64,000 nt of DNA from UBA8752 sp002336475 (GTDB taxonomy: Bacteria; Bacteroidota; Bacteroidia; Flavobacteriales_D; Sanyastnellaceae), in NCBI GenBank assembly GCA_943846755.1, contig OX044365.1:1116001-1180000 (forward strand), written 5' to 3'. Below, one piece after another: positions 8,932 through 17,029 of the stretch. The translations under genes and the position numbers were made by a program. A model generated the notes under the pieces. It was given only the letters and a program-made list of their open reading frames with translations, ran no database searches and had not been told where the DNA came from. Every line of letters starts with the position of its first letter. Position 1 is the stretch's first letter.

Positions 8932-10116
8932 TCAGCTGAGCTCGGTCACCTGTCCGGCGCCTACGGTGCGGCCACCCTCACGGATAGCGAAACGCAGACC
9001 GGGTGACATTGCAACACCATAGATCAATTCTACAGCAATGGTTACGTTGTCACCAGGCATGACCATTTCGCGGCCTTCCTCGAGAATAATTTCACCTGTT
9101 ACGTCAGTCGTACGGAAGTAGAACTGTGGGCGGTATCTGTTGTGGAAAGGAGTGTGGCGACCACCCTCTTCTTTCTTCAAGATGTAAACCTCAGCCTTGA
9201 ACTTGCTGTGTGGTGTTACCGTTCCAGGAGCGGCGATTACCATTCCACGCTTGATGTCCTTCTTGTCGATACCACGGAGGAGCAAACCGACGTTGTCGCC
9301 AGCCTCACCACGGTCCAAAATCTTACGGAACATCTCAACACCCGTAATGGTAGACTTCATGCCTTCGGCATTCAGACCGAGGATGTCAATCTCATCGCCC
9401 GTGTTGATGATACCTGTCTCAATACGACCGGTAGCAACGGTTCCACGACCGGTGATGGTGAACACGTCCTCAACAGACATCAAGAAAGGCTTCTCGTTGT
9501 CACGAACAGGCAGCTTGATGTAATCGTCCACAGCCTTCATCAGCTCGAGGACAGTATCAACCCACTTCTGCTCTCCGTTCAGAGCGCCCAAGGCAGAACC
9601 CTGAATGCAAGGCACGTTGTCTCCATCGTACTCGTAGAAGCTGAGGAGCTCACGCACCTCCATCTCAACGAGCTCGAGCAACTCCTCATCATCGACCATG
9701 TCGACTTTGTTGAGGAAAGGCACGATGGTTGGCACACCAACCTGGCGGCCGAGCAAAATGTGCTCACGGGTTTGTGGCATTGGACCATCGGTCGCAGCCA
9801 CAACGAGAATGGCGCCGTCCATCTGGGCAGCACCTGTTACCATGTTCTTCACATAGTCCGCGTGACCTGGACAGTCAACGTGTGCATAGTGACGGTTTTC
9901 CGTCGCATACTCAACGTGTGAGGAGTTAATGGTAATACCACGCTCCTTTTCCTCTGGAGCGTTGTCAATTTGATCAAACGAGGAAGCCTCGCTAAAGCCA
10001 GCATCAGCCAACACTTTCGTGATTGCTGCGGTGAGGGTCGTCTTGCCGTGGTCAACGTGACCGAGGGTCCCGATGTTCACGTGCGGCTTGGAACGATCGA
10101 ACGTTTCTTTAGCCAT
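8932..10116 (-). CDS. tuf: Elongation factor Tu
   Basis: GTPase that delivers aminoacyl-tRNA to the ribosome; 394 residues, typical. The G1 loop GHVDHGKTTLTAAI is near residues 19-32, G3 is DCPGHADYVKNM and G4 is NKVDM. Domains 2 and 3 are complete, ending VGAGQVTELS. It follows four tRNA genes directly, and a strong hairpin lies 32 bases after its stop. Together with tRNA-Thr/Tyr/Gly/Thr this repeats the thrU-tyrU-glyT-thrT-tufB order of enterobacteria. Confidence 0.99.
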   Translation of the reverse strand: MAKETFDRSKPHVNIGTLGHVDHGKTTLTAAITKVLADAGFSEASSFDQIDNAPEEKERGITINSSHVEYATENRHYAHVDCPGHADYVKNMVTGAAQMDGAILVVAATDGPMPQTREHILLGRQVGVPTIVPFLNKVDMVDDEELLELVEMEVRELLSFYEYDGDNVPCIQGSALGALNGEQKWVDTVLELMKAVDDYIKLPVRDNEKPFLMSVEDVFTITGRGTVATGRIETGIINTGDEIDILGLNAEGMKSTITGVEMFRKILDRGEAGDNVGLLLRGIDKKDIKRGMVIAAPGTVTPHSKFKAEVYILKKEEGGRHTPFHNRYRPQFYFRTTDVTGEIILEEGREMVMPGDNVTIAVELIYGVAMSPGLRFAIREGGRTVGAGQVTELS

Positions 10117-10161
10117 GGTTTGGTGTATTTAGAGTTAACGATTAATGGATTCTTCTTTCAC

Positions 10162-10236
10162 TGGAGCCAATGACGGGAATTGAACCCGTGACCTCTTCCT
10201 TACCAAGGAAGCGCTCTACCCCTGAGCTACATCGGC
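10162..10236 (-). tRNA. trnT: tRNA-Thr (GGT anticodon)
   Basis: Cloverleaf on the minus strand with acceptor GCCGATG/CATTGGC, anticodon stem-loop CTTCCTTGGTAAGGAAG giving GGT, T-arm GGGTTCAATTCCC and encoded 3' TCCA. It is the last of four tRNAs before tuf. Confidence 0.96.
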
Positions 10237-10280
10237 AGTGTTTGGTACCACCCCGTTGGGCGCGTACCGGATATTTTTTT

Positions 10281-10354
<74 letters not shown>

Positions 10355-10370
10355 TTTTTCTTCTTACTTG

Positions 10371-10453
10371 TGGGGGTAATAGGATTCGAACCTATTCAGT
10401 CGTAGACAACAGATTTACAGTCTGCCCCGGCTCTCCAACTCCGGCGTACCCCC
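10371..10453 (-). tRNA. trnY: tRNA-Tyr (GTA anticodon)
   Basis: Class II tRNA with a long variable arm on the minus strand: acceptor GGGGGTA/TACCCCC, anticodon stem-loop GCAGACTGTAAATCTGT giving GTA, T-arm ATAGGTTCGAATCCTAT and discriminator A. With this alignment position 8 is C rather than the nearly universal U. CCA is not encoded. Confidence 0.94.
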
Positions 10454-10481
10454 ATTGGCACTAGTTTTTGGACGATGATTG

Positions 10482-10555
10482 AGCCGGTGGAGGGATTCGA
10501 ACCCCCGACCTGCTGATTACAAATCAGCTGCTCTAGCCAACTGAGCTACACCGGC
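10482..10555 (-). tRNA. trnT: tRNA-Thr (TGT anticodon)
   Basis: First of the four-tRNA cluster. The minus strand gives acceptor GCCGGTG/CACCGGC, D-arm AGCTCAGTTGGCTAGAGC, anticodon stem-loop GCTGATTTGTAATCAGC giving TGT, T-arm GGGTTCGAATCCC and discriminator T. Confidence 0.96.
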
Positions 10556-10577
10556 CTCTCTTTCAAAGAACAAGGGC

Positions 10578-10608
10578 AAAAAAAAGCCCTCCCCGATTTC
10601 GGGAGGGC
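10578..10608 (-). terminator. Intrinsic terminator after the hibernation factor gene
   Basis: On the minus strand GCCCTCCC pairs with GGGAGGGC around a short loop and is followed directly by eight T. It lies about 70 bases after the hibernation factor stop and 23 bases before the first tRNA, so it ends the rpsU-xerC-hibernation factor unit. Confidence 0.9.
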
Positions 10609-10637
10609 AAATGTAGCGCAGAAAAACTTGCCCGCAA
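10608..10637 (-). promoter_or_regulatory. Candidate Bacteroidota promoter for the tRNA-tuf unit
   Basis: The minus strand has TTG (10637-10635), 19 bases, then TACATTTG (10615-10608), matching the -33 TTG and -7 TAnnTTTG consensus and spacing of the Bacteroidota sigma factor. The predicted start falls inside the first arm of the preceding terminator hairpin, so a transcript starting here would not refold the whole terminator. Confidence 0.45.
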
Positions 10638-10678
10638 TGGACAAAACGCATCTGATTACATCGATTTCATATTCGGGC

Positions 10679-10972
10679 TTAAGCCGCGCGGTTCCTGACT
10701 TTTTCGAGCTGCCTGCGCAAGGCTTCTGCAGCATCTGAAGCGGCCTCCTCAAAAGAGGTTGCCTTGCGGCTACTGAACACATCTGATCCTGGCACGTTCA
10801 GCTTCACCTCGACGCACTTGTTTTCCCGGTCTTGGTCTTTGTCAAGCCTCAAAAACACATCCGCAGCTATAATACCCGGATGGAAGAGGGTGAGCTTGTT
10901 CAGTTTGTCTTGAATGAACTGGATCAAGGAACCGTCGGCCTTGAAGTGTATGGACTGGACTTGTATTTGCAT
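10679..10972 (-). CDS. Ribosome hibernation promoting factor (short HPF/RaiA family)
   Basis: Small ribosome-associated protein of the S30AE family that binds the 30S decoding centre in stationary phase. From MQIQVQSIHFKADGSL (base 10972) it has 97 residues, the short-form size with no dimerisation tail. The fold is visible as the first beta strand, the helix LIQFIQDKLNKL, and the strands ADVFLRLDKDQ and KCVEVKLNVPG. An alternative start three codons earlier is possible. It follows the recombinase gene closely and ends in a clear terminator, forming an rpsU-xerC-hibernation factor unit. Confidence 0.93.
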   Translation of the reverse strand: MQIQVQSIHFKADGSLIQFIQDKLNKLTLFHPGIIAADVFLRLDKDQDRENKCVEVKLNVPGSDVFSSRKATSFEEAASDAAEALRRQLEKVRNRAA

Positions 10973-10995
10973 GTAAACCACTTGAGGGTGAGACC

Positions 10996-11901
10996 TTAGA
11001 ATATGCCCCGCGTATCAAGTGGTGAACCTTTGTGCGCGTCCTTCATGCGGCTTGTTGTAACGTGGGTGTAGTGCTGGGTTGCATTTAAACTGCTGTGCCC
11101 GAGCAACTCCTTTACCGCGTTGATGTCTGCTCCGCGGTTCAAAAGATGCGTTGCAAACGAATGCCTGATGACGTGCGCACTACACTTGTTAAGCGAGCTC
11201 GCTTCTGTAATGTAGTGATTAACCCGCCGGTAAACAAACGCTGGATACAACTCACGACCACCATCTGTGACGAGCAATCGCTCGCTGTCTCCAGGACGAG
11301 AGCGCATGTAAACCTCTGCCTGATCGATGGTGTCGTCCGAAATGGGGATGTAGCGGTCTTTGCCTCCTTTGCCCGAGACTTTGATGTTCTTGCGGCTGAC
11401 ATTCACATCGGCATGGCGCAATGTGATCAACTCGTCTTGCCTTACTCCCGTCTCATACAACAGGGTCATCATCAGACGGTCCCGCAAACCGGACCAACTG
11501 GAAGGAAACACCGAACCGTCAAGCAGGGAAATCATGTTCCGCTCTGGAACCACTTCCCGCACACGCTTCTCTAATTTGGGCAGGGACACTCCATTGCTAG
11601 GATCTCTGTCGGTATATGACATCCGACGGGCGAACCTGTTGAAGGTTCTGAACGCACTCACCTTTCGGTGAATGGTCCGAGGGCTTCGCCCCTCTTTCAT
11701 CATGTTCACAATCCACGCCCTGACCCATTCACCTTCAATGCCGATCAACGAGTCATGCTCGTACTGATCCGCAAGAAACCTTTGAAATTGGTTAAGGTCA
11801 GAGCGGTAACACCGAAGGGTATGAACACTGCCCCTTTTCTCCTTCTCGAGAAAGTGCAGGAAGGCCAGTAACGGCGATTGGGCAGTGGATGAACTTGACA
11901 T
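10996..11901 (-). CDS. xerC: Tyrosine recombinase, XerC/XerD type
   Basis: Site-specific recombinase that probably resolves chromosome dimers at dif; 301 residues. The N-terminal SAM-like core-binding domain spans about residues 8-95 and the catalytic domain about 110-290. All catalytic residues are visible: R154 (TGVRQDEL), K178 (SGKGGKDR), H243 and R246 (HVIRHSFATHLL), H269 (LLGHSS) and nucleophile Y278 (QHYTH). The setting between rpsU and the hibernation factor is a housekeeping one, with no phage or integron genes nearby, so a Xer role is more likely than an integrase. Whether it is the C or D partner cannot be decided from this sequence alone. Confidence 0.92.
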   Translation of the reverse strand: MSSSSTAQSPLLAFLHFLEKEKRGSVHTLRCYRSDLNQFQRFLADQYEHDSLIGIEGEWVRAWIVNMMKEGRSPRTIHRKVSAFRTFNRFARRMSYTDRDPSNGVSLPKLEKRVREVVPERNMISLLDGSVFPSSWSGLRDRLMMTLLYETGVRQDELITLRHADVNVSRKNIKVSGKGGKDRYIPISDDTIDQAEVYMRSRPGDSERLLVTDGGRELYPAFVYRRVNHYITEASSLNKCSAHVIRHSFATHLLNRGADINAVKELLGHSSLNATQHYTHVTTSRMKDAHKGSPLDTRGIF

Positions 11902-11953
11902 TTTGGTTTGGTCAAGGCGAATATTACCCTACCAAACCAAATACTCCAAATTA

Positions 11954-12142
11954 TCAGCCCATCAATGCCTTCTTGTTTTTGTAAACGGCTTTCTTCATCG
12001 CATCGCGACGAACCGTCTTGGGCTTTACGTACTCTTTGCGGGACCGGAGCATACGCCCGGTTTTCGTACGATCGAACTTTTTCTTAAAACGCTTAAGCGC
12101 CCGTTCGATGTTTTCTCCCTCCTTGACCGGAATGATGAGCAT
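11954..12142 (-). CDS. rpsU: 30S ribosomal protein S21
   Basis: Small basic protein of the 30S subunit that helps mRNA initiation; 62 residues. Family features are MLIIPVKEGENIERALKRFK at the start, then a lysine/arginine-rich helical tail (FDRTKTGRMLRSRKEYVKPK). It is the first gene of the unit leading into the xerC-type recombinase. Confidence 0.97.
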   Translation of the reverse strand: MLIIPVKEGENIERALKRFKKKFDRTKTGRMLRSRKEYVKPKTVRRDAMKKAVYKNKKALMG

Positions 12143-12198
12143 GGCTAAAAATTGGGTCGCGAAGATAGCTGATTTTACCTAAAACCAATGCCTCAGTG

Positions 12199-13362
12199 CT
12201 ACGAATCTGCGGAATGCGGGCCGTTTTTGACCAATCCCCGTGAGATCACGAGTTTCTGAATTTCAGAAGTCCCTTCGCCGATGGTGCACAATTTGGAATC
12301 ACGGTAGAATTTCTCGACCGGAAAATCCTTGGTATAGCCATAACCACCGAACACTTGGACCGCATCTGTGGCAATCCTGACACAAGCCTCAGAGGCCATG
12401 TATTTGGCCATGGCTCCAAACCGTGTCACGTCACCTCCATGAGACTTGGCATGGCACGCTTTGGCGATGAGCCCCCTAGAGGCTTCCAAATCCACAGCCA
12501 TATCTGCCAATTTGAATCCCACCCCTTGGAAGTGGGCAATGGGTTGGCCAAACTGCTCGCGCTGCAAGGCATATTTACGAGCTGCGTCATATGCCCCGCG
12601 GCCTATGCCCAGGGACAAAGCTGCAATTGAAATGCGCCCTCCATCCAAAATCTTCATGGCCTGAATGAATCCGTCTCCTTCCTGCCCCAGTAAGTTGGAT
12701 GCCGGAATCCGACAGTCCTCGAAAATCAACTCGGCAGTCTCACTGGAGCGCATTCCCAGCTTATTCTCTTTTTTGCCGCCTTTGAATCCCGGTGTACCAC
12801 GTTCCACAACAAAAGCCGAGATTCCCCGGCTGTCCAGAAGTTCTCCTGTACGGACCAGCACCACCACCACATCACCACTGATGCCGTGTGTGATCCAATT
12901 CTTTGTGCCGTTCAGAATCCAATCGTCTCCATCTCGCACAGCTGTGCAGCGCATGCGCATCGCGTCGGAACCCGTCCCAGCCTCGGTAAGGCCCCAAGCA
13001 CCGATGTGTTCACCGCTGGCGAGTTTGGGCAGGTAACGTTGCTTTTGATCCTCATTTCCAAAGGTCAAAATGTGGTTCGTACAGAGGCTATTGTGCGCGG
13101 CCATACTGAGACCGATGGAACCACACACCGCTGCGAGTTCCTCGATGGCAGCAACGTACTCAGGGTAACCCAAACCGGTTCCACCATACTGCTCTGGCAC
13201 CAGCATGCCCATGAGCCCAAGCTCCCCCATCTTTCCGAACAGCTCACGCGGAAAGTGCTGCCTCTCGTCCCAATCGAGGATGTGCTGCTCCATTTCTTGT
13301 GCAGCGAAATCTCTCACCATGCTTCTGATGGCAGAGAGTGTGTCGTTTTCCTGGAAGGTCAT
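12199..13362 (-). CDS. Acyl-CoA dehydrogenase
   Basis: FAD-dependent alpha,beta-dehydrogenation of acyl-CoA esters in fatty-acid or branched-chain amino-acid breakdown; 387 residues, normal for the soluble family. Signature segments: GAWGLTEAGTGSDAM (FAD/substrate site), WILNGTKNWITHG, and near the C-terminus TIGEGTSEIQKLVISR with the catalytic-type glutamate of the short-chain/butyryl group. The substrate chain length cannot be read from sequence. The gene stands alone, 56 bases from rpsU and 39 bases from the helix-hairpin-helix gene. Confidence 0.95.
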   Translation of the reverse strand: MTFQENDTLSAIRSMVRDFAAQEMEQHILDWDERQHFPRELFGKMGELGLMGMLVPEQYGGTGLGYPEYVAAIEELAAVCGSIGLSMAAHNSLCTNHILTFGNEDQKQRYLPKLASGEHIGAWGLTEAGTGSDAMRMRCTAVRDGDDWILNGTKNWITHGISGDVVVVLVRTGELLDSRGISAFVVERGTPGFKGGKKENKLGMRSSETAELIFEDCRIPASNLLGQEGDGFIQAMKILDGGRISIAALSLGIGRGAYDAARKYALQREQFGQPIAHFQGVGFKLADMAVDLEASRGLIAKACHAKSHGGDVTRFGAMAKYMASEACVRIATDAVQVFGGYGYTKDFPVEKFYRDSKLCTIGEGTSEIQKLVISRGLVKNGPHSADS

Positions 13363-13401
13363 TTCGTCCGGGTTTTGCGCAAAGGTCGGCCAAAGCCTCC
13401 T

Positions 13402-14370
13402 TCATTCATGGAGGCAAGGGCAGAGATAATGTGACAACAACCCTGACTGGGCTGAATCGAGTATAGGATGGTCCAACACTTGACTCTTGGCACCCCCATG
13501 GTGGTGAACATAGCGTTCCAATACCCGCGCTGACTTTGCATTGAGCCCTGGCAATGAACGCCATTGATCCAGCGACAAGGTGTCCGCGCAGCGACAAGGC
13601 ACAGCTCCCGGATCGCATGACAACAATGGCGCCAGTGCATTGGCCAAACTGTCCCAACCATCCAGCGCCTCCGTCAGCTGCCTCAATTCAGCGAAGCCAC
13701 CCCACCGCCTACGTGCAGCCAAGATCCTCCCTGTAACCCATGGACCTATGCCTTTGACCGACATCAGCGCCAGGCTGTCTGCAGCATTGATTTCAAGGGG
13801 GACAACAGATTCAACCAGTGTCCTCTCTGATGGCTTGGCGCCTTTAGTCGTGACGGTGATGGGCCCCGCAGGGCGGTTCTCCCCAAGAGGGCTTCCCCCT
13901 CCTCTTCTGCGGTGGGCCGAATCGCGTTTCCCGTCTGGTTCAAATTGAAGGGACGATGCATAATGGTCAACCCATCCTTTTGGCAGCACCCGCATCCGGC
14001 GTAAAGTTTGTTCATCCCTGATGCCACCTGCCGCCATGCTGTAGCGAACGGCAGCCCTAGCTTGCTTGGGAGAAAGCCCCAAAAACACCCATCCTGCGGA
14101 ATCCAACTTCCCCACCTCAATGGGGCCTTGGGCATTGCGAAACCCGGACACGCTTTCTGCGTCGTGACCGCCGTGACGTCCAGTACCGCCTCCCGCTTGT
14201 TGGGACTGCAATGGACCGGGCATGGCATCCAAAGCCCGCAACACATCGCTGACCGCCAATGGCTCCAATTCTGCAGGATGCAACACCCTCCATCCTTCAA
14301 CCCATAGGCAAGCCAAAACCGCCACTCCACACCACAAGGCGCCGAGGCGTTCACTTCTTAATATGTGCAT
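13402..14370 (-). CDS. Helix-hairpin-helix (ComEA-like) membrane-anchored protein
   Basis: 322 residues with one N-terminal membrane or signal segment (LGALWCGVAVLACLWVEGW, residues 9-27). It then has up to three helix-hairpin-helix units: a degenerate one near 93-140 (FLGLSPKQARAAVRYS), a clear one near 193-240 (INAADSLALMSVKGIGPWVT), and a third near 268-290 (WRSLPGLNAKSARVLERY). Such proteins bind DNA non-specifically, and ComEA relatives act in DNA uptake at the cell surface. Here no other competence gene is adjacent, so the role is open. The middle (140-190) is low-complexity and basic. Confidence 0.8.
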   Translation of the reverse strand: MHILRSERLGALWCGVAVLACLWVEGWRVLHPAELEPLAVSDVLRALDAMPGPLQSQQAGGGTGRHGGHDAESVSGFRNAQGPIEVGKLDSAGWVFLGLSPKQARAAVRYSMAAGGIRDEQTLRRMRVLPKGWVDHYASSLQFEPDGKRDSAHRRRGGGSPLGENRPAGPITVTTKGAKPSERTLVESVVPLEINAADSLALMSVKGIGPWVTGRILAARRRWGGFAELRQLTEALDGWDSLANALAPLLSCDPGAVPCRCADTLSLDQWRSLPGLNAKSARVLERYVHHHGGAKSQVLDHPILDSAQSGLLSHYLCPCLHE

Positions 14371-14387
14371 GCCCTCAGGGCAGAACG

Positions 14388-15932
14388 TCAGTCGAAACGC
14401 TTGATTTCACCTGACTTGACCCGATTGAGGTAATCTCCAAGATCAGCCTTTACCTCACCAGCGAGGAAGTACAATCCCAAAACGTTGGGGAAGCACATTG
14501 CAAAAATCATGGCGTCACCAAAGTCAAATACACTGCTCGCACTGATGGCACTTCCCACGACGACAAACACGCAAAAGACCGCTTTGTAGCTCAAGTCGGC
14601 TGCCTTTGTTTCACCGAAGAGATAGGTCCACGCCTTGAGCCCGTAATAGCTCCAAGAAATCATGGTAGACAAGGCAAACAAAATGACCGCCAAAGACAGG
14701 ACCACCGGGAACCAAGAAATGCTCTGCTCGAAAGCGCTTGAGGTTAAGCCAATGGCATTCAAAGACCCCGACTGGGCACTCTCAAGGACCGTCGCTGCAT
14801 CGAACTGACCGTAATCCGTGATGACAATCACCAATGCAGTCATGGTACAAATCACCACCGTATCAATAAACGGCTCGAGCAAGGCCACAATGCCTTCGCT
14901 CACGGGCTCGTCTGTTTTGGCCGCACTGTGCGCAATGGATGCAGAACCGATGCCTGCCTCATTTGAGAAGGCCGCACGGCGAATGCCCTGAATCAACACC
15001 CCTACCAGACCTCCATACATCGCTTCAGTATCAAAAGCACCGGAGATGATGCGGCCAAAGGCTGTGGGAACGGCTCCCAAGTTGGTCAGTATGACCCACA
15101 GTGCGCCCAAGATGTAAATGCCCACCATAAACGGCACAATCTTGTCCGTCACTTTGGCAATGGACTTGATTCCTCCCAGAATCACAATGCCCACGATGAC
15201 CGCCATGACAACGCCAAAAATCCAACCTTGACCGTAGAACATGCTCGTCTCACCGCCCGTCACTGAAATCAGCTGCTGGGTCGCTTGGTTGATCTGAACC
15301 ATGTTGCCACCGCCAAATGATCCTCCGATGCAAGCCACAGCAAACAATGCAGCAAGGACTTTACCGAGTCCGCCCATGTTCTTCTTGGCGAGGCCGTCTC
15401 TGAGGTAATACATGGGACCTCCTGAGACCGAGCCATCTTCATTTTGCCGGCGGTACTTGAGTCCGAGTGTGCACTCGATGAACTTGCTGCTCATGCCAAA
15501 CAACCCCGCTATGATCATCCAAAAGGTGGCCCCGGGACCGCCCAGCGACACCGCCACTGCAACACCGGCGATGTTTCCCACCCCAACGGTACCACTTAGG
15601 GCGGCTGTCAGTGCTTGAAAGTGCGACACCTCACCCTGGTGATTGGGGTCGTCATACTTGCCCCGCACGACATCAAGGGCGTGCTTGAATGCACGGATGT
15701 TGATGAACTTGAAATAGACTGTAAAGAAGAGGGCGCCGACGAACAGCCAGATGAGAACAAAGGGAACCGTGAATCCTGCGATGTCTACCGTCCAAAAAAT
15801 GACAGAGGTGATGGCCTCTGTGACAGGCCCCATCACTTTATTGATGGCATCGTCAACTGAAGCTGCTGATGCTGTGAAAGGGAACATAAAAGGGGCACAC
15901 AGCGCTAGGCTGGCGGCAATAAGGCGTTTCAT
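14388..15932 (-). CDS. Sodium:alanine symporter, AGCS family
   Basis: Inner-membrane carrier that imports alanine or glycine with sodium or protons; 514 residues with about ten to eleven hydrophobic segments. The N-terminal hydrophobic stretch (MKRLIAASLALCAPFMFPFT) precedes the conserved core. Family motifs include ALSGTVGVGNIAGVAVAVSL, KFIECTLGLKYR, SGGPMYYLRDG and AAFSNEAGIGSASIAHSAA. It lies 59 bases after the potassium channel gene and 17 bases before the helix-hairpin-helix gene. The exact substrate is inferred from family. Confidence 0.94.
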   Translation of the reverse strand: MKRLIAASLALCAPFMFPFTASAASVDDAINKVMGPVTEAITSVIFWTVDIAGFTVPFVLIWLFVGALFFTVYFKFINIRAFKHALDVVRGKYDDPNHQGEVSHFQALTAALSGTVGVGNIAGVAVAVSLGGPGATFWMIIAGLFGMSSKFIECTLGLKYRRQNEDGSVSGGPMYYLRDGLAKKNMGGLGKVLAALFAVACIGGSFGGGNMVQINQATQQLISVTGGETSMFYGQGWIFGVVMAVIVGIVILGGIKSIAKVTDKIVPFMVGIYILGALWVILTNLGAVPTAFGRIISGAFDTEAMYGGLVGVLIQGIRRAAFSNEAGIGSASIAHSAAKTDEPVSEGIVALLEPFIDTVVICTMTALVIVITDYGQFDAATVLESAQSGSLNAIGLTSSAFEQSISWFPVVLSLAVILFALSTMISWSYYGLKAWTYLFGETKAADLSYKAVFCVFVVVGSAISASSVFDFGDAMIFAMCFPNVLGLYFLAGEVKADLGDYLNRVKSGEIKRFD

Positions 15933-15991
15933 GAAGTCGTGCGTTCGATGGGGCGCAATATAGGCCCCACCTTAAAGCCCCAAAGTAGATG

Positions 15992-17020
15992 CTACTCCGG
16001 AGTTTGTAAACCAAACAATCTGTTGAGCAAGCGCAACTGCTGGTCGCTTCCGAGCACAAACAACTTGCAGGCGTTGTCCAGTTTGGTTTCGGGGCCGGGG
16101 TTGATGATAAACTCCCCTTCAGAGGTCTTCACCCCGATGACGTTCACCCCAATCCTGTTCCGGGCATCCACCTCACCGAGGGTGGGCAAACGGAAAGATT
16201 CAGGAAGGTCTTTGACGTCTACCTCTTCGAGGTTGATCGCGTCCTCTCCCTGGATCCGAATGTGATCGATGAAGTCCATCACGTCGGGATTCGCCACCAA
16301 AGAAGCCATGTGCGCTCCGCCCACAGTGTCAGGCATGATCACATTGTCTGCTCCCGCGCGTCGCAATTTGGCCTGTGAGCCGGCTTGAGAGGCCCGGCTG
16401 ATGATGACCGCGTCCGGATTGTGCTCCCGCACTGAAAGCACCGTGTAGAGGTTGTCCGCATCGCTGGGCAACGTGCAGATGACCGCCCTAGCATGATCCA
16501 CCCCCGCAGCGATCAACCGGTCGTCGCGCGTTGCATCTCCCGCAATCACGAGCGGCGTCAGGTCATCGCGCAGATGGCCAACCAGCTCCTCGTCTTTTTC
16601 GACGATGACCGCTGTGTATCCCTTGGATGTCAAGTCGGCGTAGGCCTTTTCGCCCACACGACCGTAGCCGCAGACGATGACATGTTGCTTGAGGTTGTCG
16701 ATGGTGCGTTCCAATTTCCTGGCTTTGAAGAGGTCCCGGTATTCCCCCGCCACGAAGTAAGTCGTGATCGCGGAAATCGTGTAAGCGAATGTACCGATGG
16801 AGAAGGTGATGAGCAGCGACGTGAACACCATGCCATTCGGGCTGAGTTCATGCACCTCCCGAAAGCCCACTGTACTGACCGTGATCATGGTCATATAAAA
16901 GGCCTCGATGAAGGTGTACTCTTCCAGCAACATAAAGCCCACGCTCCCCACCACGATGACCAGGGCTACAATGGCCAGCGAAAAGGCAATACGAGTAAAG
17001 GACTTGAAGCGGAAGTACAC
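15992..17020 (-). CDS. Two-helix potassium channel with RCK (TrkA-N/TrkA-C) domains
   Basis: Ion channel of the MthK/Kch type, 342 residues. Two membrane helices (about 12-33 and 64-90) flank a pore helix and filter TVSTVGFREV (about 47-56). The cytoplasmic RCK part starts with the Rossmann motif HVIVCGYGRVGEKAY (about 112-126), followed by a TrkA-C domain ending in VLGSDQQLRLLN. The filter reads TVGF followed by R instead of the common final glycine, a variant also found in other bacterial channels of this class. The gene starts 9 bases after pyrF ends, so it is probably the last member of that gene run. Confidence 0.9.
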   Translation of the reverse strand: MYFRFKSFTRIAFSLAIVALVIVVGSVGFMLLEEYTFIEAFYMTMITVSTVGFREVHELSPNGMVFTSLLITFSIGTFAYTISAITTYFVAGEYRDLFKARKLERTIDNLKQHVIVCGYGRVGEKAYADLTSKGYTAVIVEKDEELVGHLRDDLTPLVIAGDATRDDRLIAAGVDHARAVICTLPSDADNLYTVLSVREHNPDAVIISRASQAGSQAKLRRAGADNVIMPDTVGGAHMASLVANPDVMDFIDHIRIQGEDAINLEEVDVKDLPESFRLPTLGEVDARNRIGVNVIGVKTSEGEFIINPGPETKLDNACKLFVLGSDQQLRLLNRLFGLQTPE

Positions 17021-17029
17021 GGCGGGAAA

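Noticed and set aside
10996..11901. Mobile-element integrase
   Set aside because: Catalytic residues fit any tyrosine recombinase, but the conserved rpsU/hibernation-factor setting and lack of att repeats or phage genes favour a Xer enzyme.
13764..14354. Alternative minus-strand frame of 196 residues inside the helix-hairpin-helix gene
   Set aside because: Overlaps entirely with a frame carrying recognisable helix-hairpin-helix motifs; no features of its own.
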